Virus record (IMG/VR): IMGVR_UViG_3300047551_001140
Coordinates: 1-36,857 of that record
Origin: a virus
DNA: 36,857 bases
Direction: 5' to 3' (one strand)
Positions 1 through 6,786 of this stretch are shown here, in pieces. Position 1 is the stretch's first letter, and every line of letters begins with the position of its first letter. The notes under the pieces are model-generated. The model was given only the letters and a program-made list of their open reading frames with translations. It searched no databases and was not told the DNA's origin. Made by a program: the position numbers and the translations under genes.

Positions 1-386
1 ATATGTTTTTCTTTACTGTTCTGTACGTATAGTTCAACATCTATTCCTTTAATCCTTATATCATGATTAAAGTTGTATTGATTCTTCTTTGCGTCAAATA
101 ATTGTTTTAGATGAAATTCTGCTGCACTTGGCACATCCACAATAAGATGTAAGTCTAAGTCGCTATGCTCTGTGTAAGTATAGGCAGCATTACTGCCACT
201 TATTGTCACGTCCCGTAAATTAAGATTCGGTATTCCTATAAATTTAACAAAGTTCTGTGCTATTAATAGTAATTTATATCTAACAGAATCGTTTAATTTG
301 TTACCATCAAAGAGATGTGGGTTCAATTTGTCATGAAATTGAACTGCTTGATCTACTATACCTTCTTGAAATTCGTTTAGAAACAT
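1..386 (-). CDS. Pol-beta-type nucleotidyltransferase, partial (runs off left edge)
   Basis: This is the first 128 codons of a gene that continues beyond base 1. I read it by translating the minus strand from the ATG at 386. It shows the nucleotidyltransferase-fold signature: G64-S65, then S75-D76-x-D78 in a strand context (HSDLDLHLIVD), and a third acidic strand, IDVELYV, with D116. These would bind the metal ions for nucleotide transfer. The start lies 7 nt beyond the stop of the upstream coiled-coil gene, after a weak GGAT. The substrate cannot be told. Similar stand-alone nucleotidyltransferases are common in large aquatic phages. An overlapping ATG at 390 is in another frame and gives no such motif. 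Confidence 0.75.
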   Translation of the reverse strand, partial: MFLNEFQEGIVDQAVQFHDKLNPHLFDGNKLNDSVRYKLLLIAQNFVKFIGIPNLNLRDVTISGSNAAYTYTEHSDLDLHLIVDVPSAAEFHLKQLFDAKKNQYNFNHDIRIKGIDVELYVQNSKEKH

Positions 387-392
387 TCATAA

Positions 393-788
393 TTATCCGG
401 CTATTAACTTAATTATCTTCGCCACCTCACCGTGTGTAAGATATCCTGTGCCGGCTAAAAATGCTGCTACACCTACAGCCACATAAGTGCCTTTTGTTTT
501 AAATTTTTCTAATGCTTCCAGTTTAGAATGATTGGCTGATATAGCAGTCTTGAGCTCCTTGTGTGCTTCTGCTGCTTCGTGTTTATTATCTTCTAGTACT
601 TGATAATAACGATCACGATTTAACCTATATTCATCAAGCATATCATCTAGTTTTTTATCTAGAAGATCTCGGGTTCTATCGAGGCAGTCGTGCAAATCTT
701 TTACATCATTTTTTAAATCATCAACTTTTTCAGTGATATGTTGAACTTTAGTTTCAACAACACCCATACGTTCATCAATAGAAGGCAT
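393..788 (-). CDS. Coiled-coil protein with C-terminal membrane segment
   Basis: 131 residues. Residues 8-95 are highly charged with heptad-like hydrophobic spacing, which predicts a long coiled coil. A glycine/alanine-rich hydrophobic stretch near residues 100-120 (YVAVGVAAFLAGTGYL) predicts one membrane helix. This layout recalls XhlA-like or spanin/holin-accessory proteins, but no family motif proves it, so a lysis role is only a guess. The start is supported by GGAGCG seven bases upstream. A late-type box at 843-850 lies 54 nt upstream, giving a leader of about 49 nt. It is followed by the partial nucleotidyltransferase after 6 nt. Confidence 0.7.
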   Translation of the reverse strand: MPSIDERMGVVETKVQHITEKVDDLKNDVKDLHDCLDRTRDLLDKKLDDMLDEYRLNRDRYYQVLEDNKHEAAEAHKELKTAISANHSKLEALEKFKTKGTYVAVGVAAFLAGTGYLTHGEVAKIIKLIAG

Positions 789-842
789 TTTCGCTCCATA
801 AAAATAAGTAGCCTAATCAATGCCTTATATAGCCTATTGTTA

Positions 843-850
843 TATTTATT
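843..850 (-). promoter_or_regulatory. Late-type promoter box AATAAATA
   Basis: The minus strand reads AATAAATA, matching the T4 late box TATAAATA at 7 of 8 positions. It ends 54 nt before the ATG at 788, giving a leader that carries GGAGCG. It overlaps the last bases of the upstream gene. Confidence 0.5.
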
Positions 851-1220
851 ATCTGTAATCAAAAATTATATTGCGGCCCAGCACAAAAATTGGGCGTTCA
901 AACCTAACAGATTCTGTTAAGTTGGGTATGTATGGCACAAACTCGAAGCTTTGTTTTAGTTTATGGATAGGATCATTGTTTTTTTCAAATAATCCTTCTA
1001 ATTCCATACGCCATTCGAAGTACCAGCATTGATCATTGTCCATTCCAAAAATTCCTGCTAATACTTTTTTAGGTGGATCGTCATAGTAAACATTTCCACT
1101 AAGGCTAATTACACTGATTACTGTATCAAAATTTTGTTGCTGTAAACGTTCTAAATCGCTCCTACTACGATAAGTTCGAGTTTCAGTAATATCAACTAGT
1201 GTATAAAGGCTGTAAATCAT
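849..1220 (-). CDS. Conserved phage protein of unknown function
   Basis: 123 residues, soluble, no signal or membrane segment. The N-terminus (LYTLVDITETRTYRSRS) and a central YYDDPPKK followed by a tryptophan/phenylalanine-rich strand resemble small conserved proteins I associate with marine T4-like phages. I cannot assign a function. The start is notable: the minus strand reads GTTAAATA, six bases, ATG, with no Shine-Dalgarno, and a terminator lies just 20 bases further upstream. The mRNA is therefore probably leaderless. The neighbours are the small structural candidate upstream and the coiled-coil protein downstream. Confidence 0.75.
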   Translation of the reverse strand: MIYSLYTLVDITETRTYRSRSDLERLQQQNFDTVISVISLSGNVYYDDPPKKVLAGIFGMDNDQCWYFEWRMELEGLFEKNNDPIHKLKQSFEFVPYIPNLTESVRFERPIFVLGRNIIFDYR

Positions 1221-1226
1221 TGGTAG

Positions 1227-1234
1227 TATTTAAC
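1227..1234 (-). promoter_or_regulatory. Late-type promoter box GTTAAATA, leaderless geometry
   Basis: The box ends 6 nt before the ATG at 1220 and lies between that ATG and the terminator at 1241-1268. If initiation follows T4 spacing, the transcript begins at or one base before the AUG. Confidence 0.65.
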
Positions 1235-1240
1235 AGCCAT

Positions 1241-1268
1241 AAAAAAAGGCCTAGGTAAACTAGGCCTT
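1241..1268 (-). terminator. Rho-independent terminator
   Basis: The minus strand has a perfect 9-bp stem (AAGGCCTAG / CTAGGCCTT) with a 5-nt loop, followed by a T run. It ends 16 nt after the stop of the 1284-1628 gene, which it presumably terminates. It separates that gene from the leaderless-type promoter of the next. Confidence 0.9.
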
Positions 1269-1283
1269 AATGTATAAGCTAAA

Positions 1284-1628
1284 TTAGCTAATGCTATAAA
1301 AGCTTGTTAGCTCTGTAACTGTTACTAACGCAGTTGTTCCAGAACCAGTCATTACGCCAGCTCCACCTAAAACCATATCTACACGGCGAGCAATTGTGTT
1401 GATGTCTAGTGCGTGACCATCACCGACTACTACCATACTTGTACCATCACTCTTAACATTGATAATTGCACCAGTTGTACCGATTTCACGAGCTGTTAGT
1501 TCGCCTGTTCCGTCAACACCATCAGCAAATGCTGTGCCTGGAACAATTTTGAATACTTTTAATTGTAATGTACTAGCAAATGTATTACGTTGACCGCTAA
1601 TACCATTAACTCTTGTAAATGTTGCCAT
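1284..1628 (-). CDS. Small abundant structural protein candidate
   Basis: 114 residues, rich in Gly, Thr, Val and Ala with few charges, predicting a compact beta fold typical of virion decoration or tube-associated proteins. I recognise no named family. It has the strongest expression signals here: GAGGAG eight bases before the ATG, its own late-type box at 1679-1686 giving a leader of about 45 nt, and a strong terminator 16 nt after the stop. A single-gene transcription unit with these signals suggests a product made in high amount late in infection, such as a head decoration protein. That role is inferred from expression signals and composition only. Confidence 0.75.
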   Translation of the reverse strand: MATFTRVNGISGQRNTFASTLQLKVFKIVPGTAFADGVDGTGELTAREIGTTGAIINVKSDGTSMVVVGDGHALDINTIARRVDMVLGGAGVMTGSGTTALVTVTELTSFYSIS

Positions 1629-1678
1629 AATGTTTCTCCTCGTTGGCTTGACCTACTCTCAATAGGCCTTTGTATTAT

Positions 1679-1686
1679 TATTTACC
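1679..1686 (-). promoter_or_regulatory. Late-type promoter box GGTAAATA
   Basis: The box ends 50 nt upstream of the ATG at 1628. It yields a leader with a strong GAGGAG Shine-Dalgarno, in contrast to the leaderless sites. Confidence 0.5.
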
Positions 1687-1734
1687 AAAGTAGAGGAAAA
1701 ATACCCGAATATGGCTAAAATTCAAAGAATTAAA

Positions 1735-2871
1735 TCACTTCGGAGTCCAACGTTTTCTAGGAACTAATTTTACATTTCCAAACTTTTTATCTTGTCCATA
1801 TCGAACATATCCTTCGCCATTAGTAGCCCATATTTCCCCACGTTGGTGTTCTACCTGGTCTATGATTTGATCTTTTAAAGTCATTATTTTAGATACAAGA
1901 TTAAAAATGGCATCTAAGGCACCTTGATTTTGTGATAACTTTTGCTCTATTTTGCCTTGCTTAGGAGTGCTTACTTTACTACTCTTAAGCCAGCTTAGGA
2001 AACTTTGTGTTCCTAAGTTGTTTAATTGCTTTGCTTTAGCAGTTTGATTTACATAAGTGTAAAGTATATTTTTAAGGTCTCCTAATCCCGGAGTTTCTTG
2101 TAAAAATCCATCAATTAATCTAGCATTACTAGATAAATCTTGTTCAACATCTAGTATTTTACTTGTGTCTAAGCTAGTAGGATTACTAACATATACTGGG
2201 CCTTGAACAATTAACATAGGATTTTGATTAAATTGTGAAAAATCATCTAAGGGTTGTTGATCACTATCATCCATTCCAAATTCTGGGAAGTAAGCATGTC
2301 CTACCACCATAACCTGTGCATTGGCAATTTGTTGACCTAATGGGCTACTAGGATTAACGTGATAACAGGTTTGGCTTTTAGGATTGGGGCAAAATGTATA
2401 ATTACCTTCAGCATCGATTTGAGGCTTACTTAAGAATAATGCATCACCATAAACATATCCTACAAAGTCTGTAGGAGTCGCTTGATCAAATATATCATAT
2501 AAGCCTGCAAATTGTTTTGCAAAAGCTATACGAGCCTGTCGTTCCTGATCAGTTTTAGGATCTCCACTACCATAGGCAATAAACTTTGCTAGGTCACGAG
2601 GGTTGTTAGTTTTAGCACCTCTACTCCATCCATTATGTCCTGCTAATATTAATGGACCTCCTTCAACATCTCTACCCCAATATATTTGCGGATTACCATC
2701 CCATTTCATTCGTATACTTTGTCCACCTTCTTCGCTCATCATCTCCCTAATATGTTCAAGGGCTTCTATAGTTCCTTGACTACCATAAAAGAATACAAGA
2801 TCTTCAAGGTGATTGAAGGCACGACCTAATTTTTTCACTGTATTTTCAAATATAAATTCTTTGGCTCTCAT
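1735..2871 (-). CDS. Phage protein with ligase-like KxDG motif
   Basis: 378 residues from the ATG at 2871. I prefer this start over an upstream in-frame one at 2898 because it gives an ATGA overlap with the preceding stop and exposes the N-terminus MRAKEFIFEN. Residues 56-59 read KWDG, followed by GNPQIYWGRD and later VGYVYGDALF. A KxDG before a beta strand is the adenylation motif of the DNA/RNA ligase superfamily, and the later strand could be an equivalent of motif III, but I do not see a convincing motif IV or V. Its product could be a degenerate ligase-fold or an unrelated phage family. It is co-transcribed with a nucleotidyltransferase. Function unproven. Confidence 0.6.
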   Translation of the reverse strand: MRAKEFIFENTVKKLGRAFNHLEDLVFFYGSQGTIEALEHIREMMSEEGGQSIRMKWDGNPQIYWGRDVEGGPLILAGHNGWSRGAKTNNPRDLAKFIAYGSGDPKTDQERQARIAFAKQFAGLYDIFDQATPTDFVGYVYGDALFLSKPQIDAEGNYTFCPNPKSQTCYHVNPSSPLGQQIANAQVMVVGHAYFPEFGMDDSDQQPLDDFSQFNQNPMLIVQGPVYVSNPTSLDTSKILDVEQDLSSNARLIDGFLQETPGLGDLKNILYTYVNQTAKAKQLNNLGTQSFLSWLKSSKVSTPKQGKIEQKLSQNQGALDAIFNLVSKIMTLKDQIIDQVEHQRGEIWATNGEGYVRYGQDKKFGNVKLVPRKRWTPK

Positions 2872-3659
2872 AGTATATCCAACATACGACGGAACCATTC
2901 ATTAGTTCCTACTCTAGCAGGCTGCGGGCGTTCTACCCAATTCTTATCTTGTTTAACAATTGCTAACAATGCTCTGCCTTGGTCAGGGGGTAGTGTTTGC
3001 ATAATAGCTTCTACACTATCTATAGCATTACCATCTTTTACTCCCACTAGCCTTTCTGCTATTTCGTCCCATTCATCGGCAACAAGTTCACCTTTTTTGT
3101 TATCGCTAGTTCTTACGAATAAACCTTCCCAAGCACTGTAGACATAACCTTTTTGCTTTGCTAATGTTGCCAGCATTAGTTGCTTGCTAACTCCTTTATA
3201 AGGGCTTCCTTTAGGTATATTGTGTTGATGGTAACGACTAACCTTGGGTACTTTACGGATACATTCTAGATCAACTTGATAGTATCCATCTTGATAAGGA
3301 ACACGAACAAAAACATTTACACCAGCCTGTGCTGTTTCATAACCCTTTTTATCGAAGTAGTCACGCAGAGCACGACGACCTGCTGCCTCTACTGTATCTT
3401 TTTTATTACGACTTAGATCTGGCTCTGACTGAAATACTTGAATTATATTATCTAAATCAACCATTGTATCTACATCGCCACTCCATTCTTCTGGACTACG
3501 CTCATCAGGCTCTTCCTTCCAACTACTACCTACTGGAACTGCGGCCAAGCCAATTTCTGCTAATTCTTTATTGATAATTTTACGAACAGGATTAACATAG
3601 CGTGGGTCTATGGGCTGAGTGTCAGCAAATATAGCGTGGCCTGTTGCTTCATTAATCAT
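2868..3659 (-). CDS. Pol-beta-type nucleotidyltransferase
   Basis: 263 residues, complete. The catalytic signature is visible: VGSS at 43-46, GDVDTMVD with D62 and D64, and the third acidic strand YYQVDLECI with D130. These acids would coordinate two metal ions for nucleotide transfer onto a nucleic acid or protein. The C-terminal half is unassigned. Translation begins inside the upstream gene's last codons (8-bp overlap) with AGGAAAG upstream, and ends in an ATGA overlap with the KxDG protein, so the three genes form one translationally coupled operon. The target is unknown; RNA end repair or tRNA modification are possibilities only. Confidence 0.7.
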   Translation of the reverse strand: MINEATGHAIFADTQPIDPRYVNPVRKIINKELAEIGLAAVPVGSSWKEEPDERSPEEWSGDVDTMVDLDNIIQVFQSEPDLSRNKKDTVEAAGRRALRDYFDKKGYETAQAGVNVFVRVPYQDGYYQVDLECIRKVPKVSRYHQHNIPKGSPYKGVSKQLMLATLAKQKGYVYSAWEGLFVRTSDNKKGELVADEWDEIAERLVGVKDGNAIDSVEAIMQTLPPDQGRALLAIVKQDKNWVERPQPARVGTNEWFRRMLDIL

Positions 3660-3906
3660 TTTTACTTTCCTGTATTTTCTTCATTCCACGCTTAAATTTT
3701 GCAGGCTCTTGTGTTCTTATAGCATTGATAAATCTACGTTCAATTTCTGCTGCGGTTTCTAAATCATAATGCTCACGGATTAAGCCAATAAGGTTAATAG
3801 CACTTTCAATAAGGTTGCTGCCACGACTTTCGATTACACGATCTTTATCACGACTAATGCCTAAATCAGTAAGTTCAGTTAAAATTGATCTGGTGCTCTT
3901 ACGCAT
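3652..3906 (-). CDS. Conserved small helical phage protein
   Basis: 84 residues, predicted all-helical and charged, with the pattern RKSTRSIL...SRDKDRVIESRGSNLIESAINLI. It resembles small proteins I associate with T4-like cyanophages; no function is known to me. It is first in the operon with the nucleotidyltransferase and the KxDG protein. A late-type box at 3928-3935 lies 21 nt upstream, leaving a leader of about 16 nt with AAGGAT and GAGAG as possible ribosome sites. Confidence 0.75.
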   Translation of the reverse strand: MRKSTRSILTELTDLGISRDKDRVIESRGSNLIESAINLIGLIREHYDLETAAEIERRFINAIRTQEPAKFKRGMKKIQESKND

Positions 3907-3927
3907 AATACTCTCAATCCTTTAGTA

Positions 3928-3935
3928 TATTTAAC
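3928..3935 (-). promoter_or_regulatory. Late-type promoter box GTTAAATA
   Basis: The box ends 21 nt before the ATG at 3906, in the 113-bp divergent gap 3907-4019. It faces away from the plus-strand box at 3981. Confidence 0.5.
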
Positions 3936-3980
3936 TAAATTCTGTTTGGAAATAATATAATATTACTTGCTGCACTGCCA

Positions 3981-3988
3981 CATAAATA
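3981..3988 (+). promoter_or_regulatory. Late-type promoter box CATAAATA
   Basis: 7 of 8 match to TATAAATA on the plus strand, 31 nt before the ATG at 4020. I see no good sigma-70 pair in this gap, so the micro-gene operon is probably late. Confidence 0.5.
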
Positions 3989-4019
3989 CAATTATACACA
4001 TATATAGGGAAAAATTCAA

Positions 4020-4199
4020 ATGACATTAAGCCAGATTATGCTCAATATCCTTGGGCGACTAGCAGAAATGTTTCCTAAAGACGGTTACCAAAGTCGTTTG
4101 GAAACATATCTTAGAACTAAAAGCATTACCGATGCTGCTACTCTTGACAACTACATCAAAGAGTTTACTTACAATTCTCACAAGGAACATTACAAATGA
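4020..4199 (+). CDS. Micro-gene 1 of small-protein operon (59 aa)
   Basis: ATG at 4020, TGA at 4197-4199; 59 residues beginning MTLSQIMLNILGRLAEMF. It predicts two short helices and is mildly charged, with no signal peptide. AGGGA lies about 10 bases upstream. The support is its position: the next gene starts within its stop (ATGA), and the chain of overlaps continues. Function unknown. Confidence 0.65.
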   Translation: MTLSQIMLNILGRLAEMFPKDGYQSRLETYLRTKSITDAATLDNYIKEFTYNSHKEHYK

Positions 4200-4306
4200 T
4201 TACTTTTTTAACATCAATCGCACGTTCAATTTATCTAGCATTAGAGCAGAGTGGACAAGCCCGTGCTCGTAGATACCTCAGTACACATAAAGGAACTTGG
4301 CAATGA
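4196..4306 (+). CDS. Micro-gene 2 (36 aa, arginine-rich)
   Basis: 36 residues; an N-terminal amphipathic helix (FLTSIARSIYLALEQSG) followed by a basic segment QARARRYLSTHKGTW. The layout faintly recalls DUF1127-type small basic proteins but the family's core motif is absent. It starts in the ATGA of micro-gene 1 and ends in an ATGA with micro-gene 3, so it depends on translational coupling. Function unknown. Confidence 0.55.
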   Translation: MITFLTSIARSIYLALEQSGQARARRYLSTHKGTWQ

Positions 4307-4410
4307 AACTATTAAAATGTATATATGAAATATGGTGCCAAGGGCTTTTAGCAAGTCATCTTACTCGTCGCGGACGCTGGCAAAGCGCCGTTAAACTAAT
4401 GAACAAATAA
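4303..4410 (+). CDS. Micro-gene 3 (35 aa)
   Basis: 35 residues, begins MKLLKCIYEIWCQGLL and then turns basic (HLTRRGRWQSAVKLMNK). The hydrophobic-then-basic plan is like micro-gene 2, so the two may be distant relatives or both bind membranes or nucleic acid. It starts in the ATGA of micro-gene 2; the next start is 2 nt after its stop. Function unknown. Confidence 0.5.
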   Translation: MKLLKCIYEIWCQGLLASHLTRRGRWQSAVKLMNK

Positions 4411-4411
4411 T

Positions 4412-4555
4412 ATGACAATATCATTTTTAATATTAACTGCATTATTTTTAATAGCGGCTATTGATGACAAGTTAAGTCATAAACCGGAATTAGGTGAGGA
4501 ATGGGATTTCACACGTTCTTGTTTTAAGCCTAAATCTATAGACACAAATAAATAA
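4412..4555 (+). CDS. Micro-gene 4 (47 aa, single membrane helix)
   Basis: 47 residues; residues 4-18 (SFLILTALFLIAAI) form a clear hydrophobic helix, followed by a polar acidic tail. It is probably a single-pass membrane microprotein. The start is 2 nt after the preceding stop, without a separate Shine-Dalgarno. Its last codons overlap the late-type box for the next gene. Function unknown. Confidence 0.5.
   Translation: MTISFLILTALFLIAAIDDKLSHKPELGEEWDFTRSCFKPKSIDTNK
4547..4554 (+). promoter_or_regulatory. Late-type promoter box AATAAATA
   Basis: 7 of 8 match to TATAAATA, 33 nt before the ATG at 4588, overlapping the end of micro-gene 4. It would give the 4588 gene a leader of about 28 nt that contains GGAG. 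Confidence 0.45.
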
Positions 4556-4587
4556 ACACTATATAATTAACAGACACGGAGACAATT

Positions 4588-4878
4588 ATGTTTAATCAAC
4601 CTTTACTCTTTATCGACAGTGTGCAAAATGCCAAGAGGCAATTTGTAGAAAAATATGTTCGTCATCAAGATATTAAAGCAGATATGATTATCTACATTGA
4701 TGCACAGACTAAATTTTTGCACAGTGCTGTAGAAGCCACAAGTAATATTATTTCAACCTGTGGCAGAGAAATACTCCATACAAAAGTAGAAAAATTAGTC
4801 AATCCTTTTAGTATTGATTGGTTCAAGGCAGGTTGGGATGCCTGGTCTGCACAAAGTCGTGCTGCTCAAAACACCTAA
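4588..4878 (+). CDS. Small helical protein, possibly phasin-like
   Basis: 96 residues, predicted all-helical with no membrane segment. The sequence FIDSVQNAKRQFVEKYVRHQDI, a middle AQTKFLHSAVEATSN and a C-terminal DWFKAGWDAWSAQ follow the general plan of short phasins (polyhydroxyalkanoate-granule surface proteins). There is no invariant catalytic motif to confirm this, so the call is tentative. GGAGA lies 6-7 bases before the ATG. Its neighbour at 4909 is also strongly translated. Confidence 0.7.
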   Translation: MFNQPLLFIDSVQNAKRQFVEKYVRHQDIKADMIIYIDAQTKFLHSAVEATSNIISTCGREILHTKVEKLVNPFSIDWFKAGWDAWSAQSRAAQNT

Positions 4879-4908
4879 CATAAGACATACACACATAAGG
4901 AGAATATA

Positions 4909-5181
4909 ATGTCTAATTTACCAGAAATGAAATTACCTGAAGTAAAATTTAACAAGAATGGATATGAAATCCGCACAGATATTCTACACCTAGCTAAAGA
5001 CCTAGTAGCCCAAGAATACACCTATAAATATCAGGGTTGGGAAATGAGCGCCAAGCGTGATGACAAGACTGGTCAGATCGTTACATCAGTTGGTATGCCT
5101 GAGTTCCCAGGACTTGACAAAGTTCTTGAAACTGCTGAAAAAATGTATGCATTTGTTAACGCAGCAGGCGGTAGAAGATAA
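4909..5181 (+). CDS. Conserved small phage protein
   Basis: 90 residues, acidic N-terminus, central FNKNGYEIRTDILHLAKDL and C-terminal GMPEFPGLDKVLETAEKMY. It resembles a small protein I have seen in several aquatic phages; no function is known to me. AAGGAG sits 7 bases before the ATG, one of the best ribosome sites in the window. A UUCG terminator follows 36 nt after the stop, ending the plus-strand operon. Confidence 0.75.
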   Translation: MSNLPEMKLPEVKFNKNGYEIRTDILHLAKDLVAQEYTYKYQGWEMSAKRDDKTGQIVTSVGMPEFPGLDKVLETAEKMYAFVNAAGGRR

Positions 5182-5217
5182 TCACTACATAGTAGTTAAT
5201 ACTTAATACGTTACGAT

Positions 5218-5239
5218 AAGGGCTCTTCGGAGCCCTTTT
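5218..5239 (+). terminator. Rho-independent terminator with UUCG tetraloop
   Basis: GGGCTC-TTCG-GAGCCC followed by TTTT. It terminates the 4020-5181 operon and touches the stop codon of the convergent 5238-5855 gene. On the minus strand the T run is too short to be a good terminator. Confidence 0.9.
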
Positions 5240-5855
5240 AATTTGACTTTTCTGTATATTCAGACTTGCTCCAGCCTATTAAGAACTTGGCCTTCCAATG
5301 ATTTTGGTCAAAACCTTTTAAGTTTATCCACTCTTCTTTATGCTGTAGAATCTTATTAGCAGCATCAATCCAATCAGTGTGTCTAATTTTAAAATCAAAA
5401 CTAATCATTTTCTCATTGAATTTAAAATAGTTATAGTCGTCGTATTCTACGTGTAACACCTCAAATATATTGCCTTCTGCATCTACACTGTCTAGGGCAA
5501 AATCAAATCCCCATTTAGCTTTAGTATTAGCTAGAAGAGATGCTTGCGGGATAGTTTTAGATAGATTATTAAGTTGCTCTAAAGCCTGGTCTTCATACCT
5601 GCATCTATGGAGAATAAGACAGTGATCTATGATTATATCTTTTATCTCTGATATAAACCAATTTTGTTGAAAACACACATGGTTAAGACAATTATTAAGG
5701 GGGTAATCCATCTTATGGTAGAATAGTTGTTCTGCTCGATTCAATTCAAACCCATCTTTATCATAATACAGAAAATCATTAGCAGTAAAATAATTAATGG
5801 GTTTATAACAGACAGGATGACTTAAGGTTTGAACATCCAACCTTTTAAGCATCAT
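5238..5855 (-). CDS. Conserved phage protein of unknown function
   Basis: 205 residues, soluble, rich in aromatic residues. Segments such as QLFYHKMDYPLNN, IDHCLILHRCRYE, KWGFDFALD and LKGFDQNHWKAKFLIGW resemble a conserved protein family that I associate with T4-like cyanophages, without known role. It starts with ATG-ATG that overlaps the stop of the 5852-6430 gene (ATGA), so it is the last gene of the operon headed at 7190. It is likely co-expressed late with the structural genes. Confidence 0.75.
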   Translation of the reverse strand: MMLKRLDVQTLSHPVCYKPINYFTANDFLYYDKDGFELNRAEQLFYHKMDYPLNNCLNHVCFQQNWFISEIKDIIIDHCLILHRCRYEDQALEQLNNLSKTIPQASLLANTKAKWGFDFALDSVDAEGNIFEVLHVEYDDYNYFKFNEKMISFDFKIRHTDWIDAANKILQHKEEWINLKGFDQNHWKAKFLIGWSKSEYTEKSN

Positions 5856-6430
5856 CCAATCCAGATTTGAGGAATTTCAGTTAAAGCGCCGCCTGTATTC
5901 AGGGCAAGTGTAACAGAAGTTTCTCCAGAAATATATAACACCCCAGTCTGTGTGTCAACTGTACTTTGTAATGCTGTTAAATAAGGAGCTACAAAAGAAG
6001 TAGCCCCAATTTCTAGAACACCAGTTGCAAGTTCCCCAACAACAGGGAACATACTTGTTGACGAATTAAATATGAGTTCACCAGCTAGGTTACTAACTAG
6101 GCTAATATTATAGATTTGTGTTGCATTAAGGGTAAATCCTACACCTTCAACACTAGTTAATGTAGAACTTTGAGCATCTATACTGCTTATTGTAACATTG
6201 CCTGTAGTTTCTACTAGGTTATAAACTACACTTTCACTGGATAGCCAATCAATGCTAAAGTTATAGTTGTCCTCAACTGCTGTCCAATTCTGATAGATAG
6301 GACTATAAACATGAGGACCAGTGGCACTTAAAGTTAAAACTCCGTTGTTTGACTCGGCATACTGTAGTGTTAATATAGGTCCATCAACACCTATAGGCAA
6401 ATAACCAATTGCGTCTATGCCTATCAGCAT
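5852..6430 (-). CDS. Putative virion beta-structure protein
   Basis: 192 residues, almost entirely Ser/Thr/Val/Ile/Gly-rich beta strands with few charged residues and no signal peptide. This composition suggests a virion surface or baseplate-fibre protein. No motif is recognised. GGAT lies 8 bases upstream of the ATG, within the stop region of the previous gene. It is third in the 7190-headed operon. Confidence 0.65.
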   Translation of the reverse strand: MLIGIDAIGYLPIGVDGPILTLQYAESNNGVLTLSATGPHVYSPIYQNWTAVEDNYNFSIDWLSSESVVYNLVETTGNVTISSIDAQSSTLTSVEGVGFTLNATQIYNISLVSNLAGELIFNSSTSMFPVVGELATGVLEIGATSFVAPYLTALQSTVDTQTGVLYISGETSVTLALNTGGALTEIPQIWIG

Positions 6431-6435
6431 TTACT

Positions 6436-6786
6436 TTATCCAAACAATAGTGCGTAGGTTACCGCGTCGTCTTGGAATGCTCTAAATGTAGGTGCATTAA
6501 CGGTCATATAAATTGCCTTAACTTCGTTGCCCCAACTTACTGGTGATCCGCCGTTACTGCTGCTATGTATAGTAACTCTTGTTATAGTATTAGTCGAAGA
6601 ATTGTACCTACCTAGCCCATTTTCCCAATTTGGGCTTCCTACCGCAGTGACACCATAATCAAATTCTTGTTGGTCGGTTAGGACAGAGGCAAATGTTTTA
6701 AATCCGCTAGATGCGCCACCTAAGTTATAAGATCCAGTTCCAGTTGTTGTACTGGTCTCTTTTATTCTGTCATGAAATTGTCCCAT
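6436..6786 (-). CDS. Small tail/fibre-associated protein
   Basis: 116 residues. The opening DRIKETSTTTGTGSYNLGGASSGFKTF, then WENGLGRYNSST and VTIHSSSNGG, is a pattern seen in many phage and prophage tail-fibre-region proteins that form a small beta domain. The start overlaps the stop of the upstream gene as TAATG, so the two are translated together. A structural role is likely; the exact position in the virion is unknown. Confidence 0.7.
   Translation of the reverse strand: MGQFHDRIKETSTTTGTGSYNLGGASSGFKTFASVLTDQQEFDYGVTAVGSPNWENGLGRYNSSTNTITRVTIHSSSNGGSPVSWGNEVKAIYMTVNAPTFRAFQDDAVTYALLFG

Noticed and set aside
3936-3980. TATAAT-like sequence near 3955-3960 as a sigma-70 promoter
   Set aside because: No acceptable -35 box lies 16-18 bp upstream on either strand; A/T-rich chance match is more likely.
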